21,312 nt of DNA from Pleurobrachia bachei (lineage: Eukaryota > Ctenophora > Tentaculata > Cydippida > Pleurobrachiidae). The stretch covers positions 2,964-24,275 of the forward strand of contig AVPN01001321.1 of assembly GCA_000695325.1 (NCBI GenBank), in the 5' to 3' direction. The notes under the pieces are model-generated. The model ran no database searches. It was not told the origin of the DNA and saw only the letters and a program-made list of their open reading frames with translations. Both the position numbers and the translations under genes were made by a program. Of the stretch, positions 9,550 through 17,736 are shown piece after piece (positions within the stretch are counted from its first letter, which is position 1; every line of letters begins with the position of its first letter).

Positions 9550-9736
9550 GTAGAATGGGTGGGAGAGTGTTCAGAGAACACTCAGTCACTGTTCTCTCAA
9601 GTCTCAAGAGAAGGCTATCTCATACCCTCACTAAAATTCATTCTAATTTAAAGATAATTTAAATCATAGTTCAATATCAACAACCCATTTCATCACCATA
9701 ATAACACCACCATAACTCACTAACACCCCTTCCCAG

Positions 9737-10001
9737 ATACGATGCAGTAAAGTGTAAACTAGAGGAGATAGAGGTAGACCTGACAAACAAGGAGAACCTG
9801 GCAGCCCGTATTGGGGCCATCGGAGAGAGGTTCATCCCTGTCAAGACCTAGACAGATACAATGCCGGTACCACGGCTAGTTGAGGGAGATCTCAAGGCTT
9901 ACATGGCTGATATTGATAGTCAGTTGTCTGAGTTGCATACCATAGAGGAAGAAATCCGGAAGTTAGCTGAACTCTTCCCCATTGTAGACAATGATCCTAA
10001 G
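9737..10001 (+). CDS. Spectrin-repeat gene, exon B1, with an in-frame TAG
   Basis: Enters in phase 2 after CTTCCCAG (continuing as RYDAVKCKLEE) and leaves in phase 0 at CCTAAG|GTATGG, 265 bases. In the frame fixed by both neighbours the codon at 9849-9851 is TAG. In the otherwise nearly identical exon B2 it is TAT (11253-11255). After the stop the frame stays open and conserved (MPVPRLVEGDLKAYMAD and on). It is therefore a nonsense allele, a damaged copy or a sequence error, not the real end of the protein. Confidence 0.7.
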
Positions 10002-10151
10002 GTATGGGTATATCCTTCCCATCTCTGTCCATCTTTATCCATCTGTACATCTCCCACGTGCTTTCCAGCGCTATGATCTCTCTTTTATGTTCTCCCTCTC
10101 TCTCTCTCTCCCTATCTATCTCCAATCTCCACGTCTCTAACAAGTGTGTAG

Positions 10152-10373
10152 AAATCCGATGCCCAGGTTGTCGACCTCCGAGAGCAGATGGCGGACGCTA
10201 AGGCCCGATTGGAGGACAAGAGGGACTCTCTGAGAGACAAGCGTGATATGTTAGATGCCCTGTCTGCTGATATGCTGGATATTGGGAGTGCTATCAAGGC
10301 CATCCTACCTCAGAAGACACCCACTCTCATGTCTGACATGAAGACGGTAGAGGAGAACAAGAAATACGAAGAG
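10152..10373 (+). CDS. Spectrin-repeat gene, exon D1
   Basis: 74 codons in phase 0 between GTGTGTAG and GAAGAG|GTTCGT. It begins KSDAQVVDLREQMADAKARL and ends VEENKKYEE. It is identical to exon D2 except for CGT to TGT (Arg to Cys), and the introns on both sides are also nearly identical between the copies. Confidence 0.82.
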
Positions 10374-10490
10374 GTTCGTGTTTTTTAAATTCCTCAGACC
10401 CAATTTATTAAAAGTATCAAAATTCTCCGTCGAGCATCCCCTTACATAATCTTAGTCCCACCACTAGTATTCCTTAATAGATCGGTACCT

Positions 10491-10768
10491 CCCTAATCTC
10501 CCTTCCTCTCTCAGGATCTAGCGCCCCGTATCACCTCCCTGGAGGATAAGCTGGAGAAGTTGGAGGAAGTCCAAAAGAGGATATCCGCTGACTGCAACCA
10601 GGACGATGCTGCAAAGCTGGAGGCTAGGATCAACGAACTGAGGGAGAAGTGCAAGGAGAAGGAGGCAAAGAAGAATGAGAAGTTAGAGGAGTTGGCTAAG
10701 ATCAAGGAAGGTCTGGATACATTTGATGATATAAGTGCTGTCCTAGATACCTGGTTAGATGAGCAGAT
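10491..10768 (+). repeat. 278-bp direct repeat, left copy (ends module copy 1)
   Basis: The end of an intron and the first 254 bases of exon E. By eye it is identical to 15406-15683. The sequence then jumps at 10769 into the middle of exon A. The pair brackets a 4,637-bp segment. Confidence 0.9.
10515..10768 (+). pseudogene. Spectrin-repeat gene, exon E1, truncated at the duplication junction
   Basis: Starts in phase 0 after CCTCTCTCAG with DLAPRITSLEDKLEKLEEVQ and reads to LDTWLDEQ, where homology to exon E ends at 10768. The following bases belong to exon A but sit in another frame, so the fused reading gives unrelated sequence and a stop. The intact continuation of this exon is at 15684-16389. 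Confidence 0.8.
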
Positions 10769-11015
10769 GGTTGGAGGATGTAGAGAGGTGGGTGGTTACC
10801 GAGGCAACCAAACCCTCAGAAACAGCCGACCAGATCACGGAGAGGAAGGAAGCCGTGAAGGGGAAGCTGAAGGATGTGGAGGAGCACAAGGGAGATATAG
10901 ATGATATCACTACCTATGGGGAGAGTGCTTTGGAGTTGGTCACTGGGTATGACCCGAACAATGTGTGTCAGAGTGCAAGGGACCTAGAGACACACGTTGC
11001 TGATGTCCAAAAGAG
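10769..11015 (+). CDS. Spectrin-repeat gene, exon A2 (5'-truncated)
   Basis: Starts abruptly inside the exon at WLEDVERWVVTEATKPSET with no splice acceptor, and leaves in phase 2 at AAAAGAG|GTATAA. The protein is close to the matching part of A1, with changes such as ISERKEGV to ITERKEAV. Read from the preceding exon E1 it is out of frame. Confidence 0.75.
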
Positions 11016-11140
11016 GTATAATGGGTGGGATCAGTGTTAAATCTCTCTCAAGAGAATACCATACACTAGAATTCATTCTAATTTAAAGAGAATTTAAATC
11101 ATGGGTCACCATGGTTACGACTCACTAACTCCCCTTCCAG

Positions 11141-11405
11141 ATACGATGCATTAAAGTGTAAACTAGAGGAGATAGAGGTAGACCTGACAAACAAGGAGAA
11201 CCTGGCAGCCCGTATTGGGGCCATCGGAGAGAGGTTCATCCCTGTCAAGACCTATACCGATACAATGCCGGTACCACGACTGGTGGAGGGAGATCTCAAA
11301 GCTTACATGGCTGATATTGATAGTCAGCTGTCTGAGTTGCACACCATAGAGGAAGAAATCCGGAAGTTGGCTGAACTCTTCCCCAGTGTAGACAATGATC
11401 CTAAG
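11141..11405 (+). CDS. Spectrin-repeat gene, exon B2 (intact)
   Basis: 265 bases, enters in phase 2 and leaves in phase 0, like B1. Fully open: the residue at the B1 stop is Tyr (VKTYTDTMPVPRL). Ends ELFPSVDNDPK before GTATGG. Confidence 0.85.
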
Positions 11406-11555
11406 GTATGGGTCTATCCTTCCCATCTCTGTACATCTTTATCCATCTGTACATCTCCCACGTGCTTTCCAGCGCTATGATCTCTCTTTTATGTTCTCCC
11501 TCTCTCTCTCTCTCCCTATCTATCTCCAATCTCCACGTCTCTAACAAGTGTGTAG

Positions 11556-11777
11556 AAATCCGATGCCCAGGTTGTCGACCTCCGAGAGCAGATGGCGGAC
11601 GCTAAGGCCCGATTGGAGGACAAGAGGGACTCTCTGAGAGACAAGTGTGATATGTTAGATGCCCTGTCTGCTGATATGCTGGATATTGGGAGTGCTATCA
11701 AGGCCATCCTACCTCAGAAGACACCCACTCTCATGTCTGACATGAAGACGGTAGAGGAGAACAAGAAATACGAAGAG
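11556..11777 (+). CDS. Spectrin-repeat gene, exon D2
   Basis: 74 codons, phase 0 to phase 0, identical to D1 except for one Arg to Cys change (DKCDMLDAL). Flanked by GTGTGTAG and GAAGAG|GTTCGT. Confidence 0.85.
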
Positions 11778-11897
11778 GTTCGTGTTTTTTAAATTCCTCA
11801 GACCCAATTTATTAAAAGTATCAAAATTCTCCGTCGAGCATCCCCTTACATAATCTTAGTCCCACCACTAGTATTCCTTAATAGATCGGTACCTCCC

Positions 11898-12031
11898 TAA
11901 TCTCCCTTCCTCTCTCAGGATCTAGCGCCCCGTATCACCTCCCTAACCTCTCTTCCTCTCTCGGGATCTAGCACCCCGTATCTCTAATCTCTGCTCCTTT
12001 TTCAGGATCTTGCGCCCCGAATCACCTCCCT
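11898..12031 (+). repeat. Triplicated acceptor region before exon E2
   Basis: The pyrimidine tract, AG and start of exon E occur three times: acceptor at 11917-11918, a second with CAG changed to CGG near 11963, and the used one at 12004-12005. Entering at the first gives about 22 open codons and then TAA, so the third was chosen. Confidence 0.85.
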
Positions 12032-12965
12032 GGAGGACAAGCTGGAGAAGTTGGAGGAAGTCCAAAAGAGGATATCCGCTGACTGCAACCAGGACGATGC
12101 TGCAAAACTGGAGGCCAGGATCAATGAACTGAGGGAGAAGTGCAAGGAGAAGGAGGCAAAGAAGAATGAGAAGTTGGAGGAGTTGGCTAAGATCAAGGAG
12201 GGTCTGGATACATTTGATGATATTGGTGCTGTGCTAGATACCTGGTTGGATGAGCAGATTGCAGAGCTAGCCGCTCAGGATCCTCCCGCAGCATCTCAAG
12301 ACATTCTCCTAGAACAAGTTGCAGTTCACGACGCCTTCACAGATAAGGTTCAGGAGGAAAGTCAGGGGATGTTCAGGGACTTGTTGAAACAGGCCCAACT
12401 CCTCAAGAACGACCTCCTACAGAACACCAACACGCCCGCCATCAACAACAGGATCGCTGAGTTGCAGAAGAAGTACGATGGTCTAATGAGGGATGTCGCT
12501 CAGAGACAGAAAGACCTGGAGGCGGCAATGTTAGCGGCCCAGAATGTCAGGGAGACCATGGATTATATCCTGCCATGGTTGGTACAGGCTGAGAAGGATC
12601 TGATGAATGCTGCACGACCCGGTGCTGATGTAGAGACCGTGACAGTACAGGTGGATAAACACAATGCTGACACTGTCCAGCTGCAGGGCAAGACACCCGT
12701 TATAGACTCTCTCCGGGACCAGTCTGTTGGAGAGGACGAGAAGGATATGTTGTCTGAGATATTCGCTAGGTGGGACCGGTGTAATGAACTCTCTGACGAG
12801 AGGAAGGAGGGACTTGCCAGCGCTTTCGATCTGATCTGTGATTTTGAGAAGACCTACAATGGCGTGATGCAGTTTGTAGGAGAGACAGAGGCAGACATCA
12901 TTGAAAACAACTCTGTACCTCTCACAAGTGTTCCTATCGTTGAGGAGATGATGGAGAAACATAAG
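12006..12965 (+). CDS. Spectrin-repeat gene, exon E2 (about three repeats)
   Basis: 320 codons in phase 0 from TTTTTCAG to CATAAG|GTATGT. Trp anchors in VLDTWLDEQIAEL (about residue 80), LPWLVQAEKDLMN (about 191) and FARWDRCNEL (about 255); the 111-residue gap between the first two is about one spectrin repeat. Compared with E3 I count roughly 50 base differences but only three amino-acid changes (Gly/Ser, Met/Leu, Val/Ile), which shows selection on the protein. Confidence 0.88.
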
Positions 12966-13048
12966 GTATGTAATATCTGGTTTTATGAAGGAGCACTTAC
13001 ATAAATGTCTTTATGAAGGAGCACCATAATTGAGACCTCTCTGTGTAG

Positions 13049-13199
13049 GTGATCAGAGATAAGATAGAGATGAAGACAGCTGATAAGGATCTAGCCAACA
13101 CACTGGGCGAGAACTACACTGTGATAACAGAGCCGGACCAGGCTGTAGTGATCACCGATAAGCTGGATGAGCTGAACGCCAAATGGGACTTCCTACTAG
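13049..13199 (+). CDS. Spectrin-repeat gene, exon G2
   Basis: Enters in phase 0 after CTGTGTAG and leaves in phase 1 at CTACTAG|GTATGA. 50 codons, VIRDKIEMKTADKDLANTL to NAKWDFLL. This is the last clear spectrin-type helix before the disordered arm. Confidence 0.83.
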
Positions 13200-13323
13200 G
13201 TATGATATGTGCTATAATATACTGGGGGCAGGGGGTAGTATAATAGTATAGGGTTAGATTTATTATATCTGCTCAGACTGACCGACAAACAAACTGACAA
13301 ACAATACAAACACACAGAGTTAG

Positions 13324-13425
13324 GTGGTGCAGTGGATAACTGGCTTGGTGATGAGTTAGATAAACAGAAGGCTCTAGCAGCAGCTCTTGCTGCCCGACAA
13401 AACCAAGACGAGGGTAACGACTCAG
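13324..13425 (+). CDS. Exon H2: Ala-rich linker helix
   Basis: Phase 1 to phase 1, 102 bases, acceptor GAGTTAG (an AG two bases upstream of it leads to a stop) and donor ACTCAG|GTATAC. It encodes AVDNWLGDELDKQKALAAAL and AARQNQDEGNDS. A Trp-containing helix then an acidic linker. The 3n length and equal phases mean it can be skipped without a frameshift. Confidence 0.78.
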
Positions 13426-13659
13426 GTATACTGACAATCTTAGCATAGAAACACAATACTCATATATCACGATCTTGTTGCCCATAAAACAGAGAGTTCC
13501 CTAAAGACCAACCCGGGTTCAGCATGAAACAGATCGGACTTACTTGACTCGGCATTCTCGACGCGACTGGACTTACTTGACTTTGGAGCTTTTCTGATCA
13601 ACTGCAGATCTTACATTTAAAGCAACCAAGCTGTTATGGCAACTATTTCTATGTTTCAG

Positions 13660-14043
13660 AATCGACAGAATCAGTGACAGACTACGAAGAACTTTATCGA
13701 CTTGAAATGCTCAAAAAGCAGACTACAAAACTAACAAAGAAGAAAACTAACAATATCACTTGTAATTGTGGGTTTGCTACGGGAACGGAAGAGTCCTTGG
13801 CAACCACTACAACTAGGAGAAGTTCTAGTTCAACACATCTATCATTGAGACGAACATCAACCCATGAGGGAAGGAGGGGTTCATCCTCTAAGGAGCCCAA
13901 AAAGAGGCGTGAGAGTTGGGTTAATATCATACTCGAGGACGAGACTGGAACTGCCCCTGAGTATGATGAATGGTGGCAGAACCAGGCTTCTAGAAGGCAG
14001 CAAGAGGGCCTGTCCGAAATAACGGAGGGAGAGGAGAACTCGG
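13660..14043 (+). CDS. Exon I2: RRxS-rich segment with an SW/LEDE/WQ motif
   Basis: Phase 1 to phase 1, 384 bases, from ATGTTTCAG to TCGG|GTGATT. It begins STESVTDYEELYRLEMLKKQ, then a CNC-containing stretch, then a Ser/Arg region with four RRxS sites (RRSS, RRTS, RRGS, RRES). The motif RRESWVNIILEDE...PEYDEWWQNQA covers 13890-13988, followed by an acidic tail. Probably disordered; RRxS is a consensus for PKA-type kinases. The motif recurs in exon K. Confidence 0.8.
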
Positions 14044-14135
14044 GTGATTCACTAAATTCACAACCTAGGATCACATATCACATATCATTATTGTATCACC
14101 CTGACTAACCCTGACTGACCAAACTCTCACTACAG

Positions 14136-14189
14136 ACTACAGCGTTGGACAAATCAAGAGGGATAAGCGAAAAGAAGCTAAGGCAGCAG
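14136..14189 (+). CDS. Exon J2: short basic exon
   Basis: 54 bases, phase 1 to phase 1, between CACTACAG and GCAGCAG|GTAAAT. It encodes DYSVGQIKRDKRKEAKAA, a basic patch. The exact length, phases and sequence are kept in J3, and it joins I to K in frame. Confidence 0.75.
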
Positions 14190-14273
14190 GTAAATACCGA
14201 GCACAGACCTGATAATTAGTCGAAAACCATCAAATTTTGTATCTATTTCGTTCAATTTATCTCGTTCCCTTAG

Positions 14274-15405
14274 ATCCGGGAGCCTCTAGCAGCGAGTCTA
14301 GCAGCAGCAGTAACAGTAGTAGTAGCAGCTCGAGTAGCAGCAGCAGTAGTAGTAGTAGCTCTTCAGAGTCAGAATCAGAACAGAGTTCCTCCAAAACTGA
14401 GCCCCCTCCCCAGGAGTTATCAGAAGAATCTCATAGCTCTAAGAAGGAGATACTTCTCAAGAAAATTGCAAAGTATCGTAAAAAAGAAACAGATTCCCCC
14501 GCGTCCTCTTCCTCCCTGCCTAAGCCCGCTAAACAGAGACGGGAAAGTTGGGTAATGATAATGTTAGAGGACGAGAATTGTCCTGCACAAGAATACCCAG
14601 AACCCTGGCAGAATCAGGCGGCTGAAGCCAAACTAGCAGCTATTGATGAGGCACCTTCAGATCAGGACCCTCCAGATGAGGTACCCGATAAAGTTGAGCA
14701 AGTCATGCCGCCCTCTCTCCCTCCTATAAAAGAAACTTTATCGTCATCGTCAGAGATTGAACAGAAATCAGAAAAGGTATCGGAAAAGACACCCGAATCT
14801 GAGAAAGTGAAAGATCAGAAATCAGAACGAAAACTTTCTCAACCATCAATGCCTCAACGTAGAGTTTCGACCTCAAAACAGCCTAAACAGAGACGTGACA
14901 GCTGGGTGATGATCATGTTAGAAGACGAGAGTTGTCCTGCACAAGAATACCCAGAACCATGGCAGAATCAGGCATCTAGTAGACATCAGGAAGGTCTTCC
15001 AGCAATACACGAAGGGGATGACAATTATCCAACACCAACCAACCAACCAGGAACCAGACGACCAGGAACCAGACGACCATCTGCTGTAGACAGAACCAGA
15101 CCTGATTCACCAACAGATCAACCAGGAACCAGACGACCATCTGCTGTAGACAGAACCAGACCTGGTTCACCAACAGATCAACCAGGAACCAGACGACCAT
15201 CTGCTGTAGACACAACCAGACCTGGTTCACCAACAGATCAACCAGGAACCAGACGACCATCTGCTGTAGACACAACCAGACCTGGTTCACCAACAGATCA
15301 ACCAGGAACCAGACGACCATCTGCTGTAGACACAACCAGACCTGGTTCACCAACAGATCAACCAGGAACCAGACGACCATCTGCTGTAGACACAACCAGA
15401 CCTGG
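14274..15405 (+). CDS. Exon K2: poly-Ser, two SW/LEDE/WQ motifs, short 20-residue array (3'-truncated)
   Basis: Enters in phase 1 after TTCCCTTAG (DPGASSSESS). A run of about 25 Ser encoded almost only by AGC/AGT is followed by a Glu/Pro/Lys-rich segment. SW/LEDE/WQ motifs lie at 14522-14620 (QRRESWVMIMLEDE) and 14876-14974 (QRRDSWVMIMLEDE). The 60-bp array starts at 15044 with a 75-bp first unit and has about five more units before it stops at 15405. The next bases are the intron end of copy 3, read as PNLPSSLRI and then stop, so the true end of this exon is missing. Confidence 0.8.
14280..14363 (+). repeat. AGC/AGT trinucleotide run encoding poly-Ser (K2)
   Basis: A near-pure AGY run with one Asn and one TCG. 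The matching run in K3 (17743-17823) is differently interrupted and shorter, as expected from trinucleotide slippage. Confidence 0.9.
15044..15405 (+). repeat. 60-bp coding tandem repeat, short array
   Basis: A first unit of 75 bp (with PGTRRP doubled), then units at 15119, 15179, 15239, 15299 and a partial one at 15359. The unit encodes DQPGTRRPSAVDTTRPGSPT; the first two have VDR instead of VDT. Confidence 0.95.
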
Positions 15406-15683
15406 CCCTAATCTCCCTTCCTCTCTCAGGATCTAGCGCCCCGTATCACCTCCCTGGAGGATAAGCTGGAGAAGTTGGAGGAAGTCCAAAAGAGGATATC
15501 CGCTGACTGCAACCAGGACGATGCTGCAAAGCTGGAGGCTAGGATCAACGAACTGAGGGAGAAGTGCAAGGAGAAGGAGGCAAAGAAGAATGAGAAGTTA
15601 GAGGAGTTGGCTAAGATCAAGGAAGGTCTGGATACATTTGATGATATAAGTGCTGTCCTAGATACCTGGTTAGATGAGCAGAT
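15406..15683 (+). repeat. 278-bp direct repeat, right copy (starts module copy 3)
   Basis: By eye identical to 10491-10768: the intron end plus the first 254 bases of exon E. It directly abuts the 60-bp array of K2 without any K-exon end or normal intron. Confidence 0.9.
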
Positions 15684-16389
15684 AGCAGAGCTAGCCGCTC
15701 AGGATCCTCCCGCCGCATCCCAGGACATTCTCCTGGAACAAGTTGCAGTTCATGACGCCTTCACAGATAAGGTTCAGGAGGAGAGCCAGGGGTTGTTCAG
15801 GGACTTGTTAAAACAGGCCCAACTCCTCAAGAACGACCTCCTACAGAACACCAACACCCCAGCCATCAACAACAGGATCGCTGAGTTGCAGAAGAAATAT
15901 GATGGTCTGATGAGGGATGTAGCCCAGAGACAGAAAGACCTGGAGGCTGCCATGTTAGCTGCACAGAATGTCAGGGAGACCATGGATTATATCCTGCCCT
16001 GGTTGGTCCAGGCTGAGAAGGATCTGATGAACGCAGCACGGCCCGGTGCTGATGTTGAGACAGTGACGGTGCAGGTTGATAAACACAATGCTGATACTGT
16101 CCAGCTGCAGGGCAAGACACCCGTTATAGACTCTCTCAGGGACCAGTCTGTTGGAGAGGACGAGAAGGACATGTTGTCTGAGATATTCGCTAGGTGGGAC
16201 CGGTGTAATGAACTCTCTGACGAGAGGAAGGAGGGACTTGCCAGCGCTTTCGATCTGATCTGCGATTTTGAGAAGACCTACAATGGCGTGATGCAGTTTG
16301 TAGGAGAGACGGAGGCAGATATCATTGAAAACAACTCTATACCTCTCACAAGTGTTCCTATCGTCGAAGAGATGATGGAGAAACATAAG
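15430..16389 (+). CDS. Spectrin-repeat gene, exon E3 (complete)
   Basis: 320 codons, phase 0 to phase 0, from CCTCTCTCAG to CATAAG|GTATGT. Same repeat layout as E2 with Ser, Leu and Ile at the three differing positions. Its first 254 bases are the same as E1, so E1 plus 15684-16389 is the likely original exon of the copy-1 haplotype. Confidence 0.88.
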
Positions 16390-16473
16390 GTATGTAACAT
16401 CTGGTTTTATGAAGGAGCACTTACAAAAATATATTTATGAAGGAGCACCATAATTGAGACTCTCTCTGTGTAG

Positions 16474-16624
16474 GTGATCAGAGATAAGATAGAGATGAAG
16501 ACAGCAGATAAGGATCTAGCCAACACACTGGGCGAGAACTACACCGTGATAACAGAGCCAGACCAGGCAGTAGTGATCACCGATAAGCTGGATGAGCTGA
16601 ACGCCAAATGGGACTTCCTACTAG
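16474..16624 (+). CDS. Spectrin-repeat gene, exon G3
   Basis: 151 bases, phase 0 to phase 1, the same protein as G2 apart from silent changes. Flanked by CTGTGTAG and CTACTAG|GTATGA. Confidence 0.83.
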
Positions 16625-16745
16625 GTATGATTTTCTATGTATACTGTGGGCGGGGTGAAAGGGGGTGAATGGTTAAATGTATTATATCTGCTCAGACCGA
16701 CCGACATGACAAACTGACAAACAATACAAACACACACAGAGTTAG

Positions 16746-16847
16746 GTGGTGCAGTGGATAACTGGCTTGGGGATGAGTTAGATAAACAGAAGGCTCTAGC
16801 AGGAGCTCTTGCTGCCCGACAAAACCAAGACGAGGGTAACGACTCAG
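16746..16847 (+). CDS. Exon H3: Ala-rich linker helix
   Basis: 102 bases, phase 1 to phase 1, matching H2 with one Ala to Gly change (KALAGALAARQ). Symmetric and skippable, like H2. Confidence 0.78.
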
Positions 16848-17090
16848 GTATACCGACAGTTCAACAATCCTCATAGCATAGAAATACCACTCATATATCA
16901 CGATCTTGTTGTCCATGAAACTAAGCATTCCCTAAAGACCAACCATACAAGGAACACGGTTTCAGCATAAAACAGATCGGACTTACTTGACTCGGCATTC
17001 TAGACGCGACTGGACTTGGAGCTTTTCGCATCTTGCAGATCTTACATTTAAAGCAACCAGGCTGTTATGGCAACTATTTCCATGTTTCAG

Positions 17091-17474
17091 AATCGACAGA
17101 ATCAGTGACAGACTACGAAGAACTTTATCGACTTGAAATGCTCAAAAAGCAAACGACAAAACTAACAAAGAAGAAAACCAACAATATCACTTGTAATTGT
17201 GGGGTTGCTACGGAGACGGAAGAGTCCTTGACAACCACCACAACTAGGAGAAGTTCTAGTTCAACACATCTATCATTGAGGCGAACATCAACCCTTGAGG
17301 GAAGGAGGGGTTCATCCTCTAAGGAGCCCAAACAGAGGCGTGAGAGTTGGGTTAATATCATACTGGAGGACGAGACTGGCACTGCCCCGGAATATGATGA
17401 GTGGTGGCAGGACCAGGCATCTAGAAGGCAGCAAGAGGGACTGTCCGAAATAGCGGAGGGAGAGGAGAACTCTG
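17091..17474 (+). CDS. Exon I3: RRxS-rich segment with an SW/LEDE/WQ motif
   Basis: 384 bases, phase 1 to phase 1, the same length as I2. It keeps all four RRxS sites and the motif RRESWVNIILEDE...PEYDEWWQDQA. Differences from I2 (Phe to Val, Gly to Glu, Lys to Gln and others) lie mostly in the linker parts. Confidence 0.8.
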
Positions 17475-17576
17475 GTGATTCACTAAATTCACAAACTAGG
17501 ATCACACATATCACTGACTTATATATCATTATTGTATCACCCTGACTAACCCTGACTGACCAAAATCCCACTACAG

Positions 17577-17630
17577 ACTACAGCGTTGGCCAAATTAAGA
17601 GGGATAAGCGAAAAGAAGCTAAGGCAGCAG
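17577..17630 (+). CDS. Exon J3: short basic exon
   Basis: 54 bases, phase 1 to phase 1, same protein as J2. Donor GCAGCAG|GTAAAC. The intron after it carries a small local duplication (CCGATAATTAGTCGA-like) absent from copy 2. Confidence 0.75.
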
Positions 17631-17736
17631 GTAAACACGGAGCACCGACCTGATAATTAGTCGAGTATCGACCGATAATTAGTCGAAAACCATCAAATTT
17701 TGCATCTATTTCGTTCAATTTATCTCGTTCCCTTAG

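Larger units (their letters stand above)
10769..15405 (+). repeat. Module copy 2 (second copy of exons A to K)
   Basis: This 4.6-kb segment repeats the exon order A(partial)-B-D-E-G-H-I-J-K(partial). Its left part matches copy 1 from 9303 on and its right part matches copy 3 (15684-18.6 kb). Similarity varies along its length: exon A differs at many sites, D and its introns are almost identical, E differs mostly at silent sites, and K is almost identical. Both junctions break the reading frame. Confidence 0.88.

Noticed and set aside
10769-11040. ATG at 10759 as the start of a separate small gene reading MSRWLEDVERWVV
   Set aside because: The ATG is formed by the duplication junction; the rest is exon A2, which continues through a normal donor at 11015.
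14237-14273. Extension of the K2 frame upstream (MYLFRSIYLVPL)
   Set aside because: This is intron sequence including the pyrimidine tract; the phase-1 acceptor at 14272-14273 joins exon J exactly, as in copy 3.
10491-15683. Mobile element with terminal direct repeats or a target-site duplication
   Set aside because: 278 bp is far too long for a target-site duplication, the bracketed DNA is a copy of the neighbouring exons, and no transposase or terminal repeat structure is visible.
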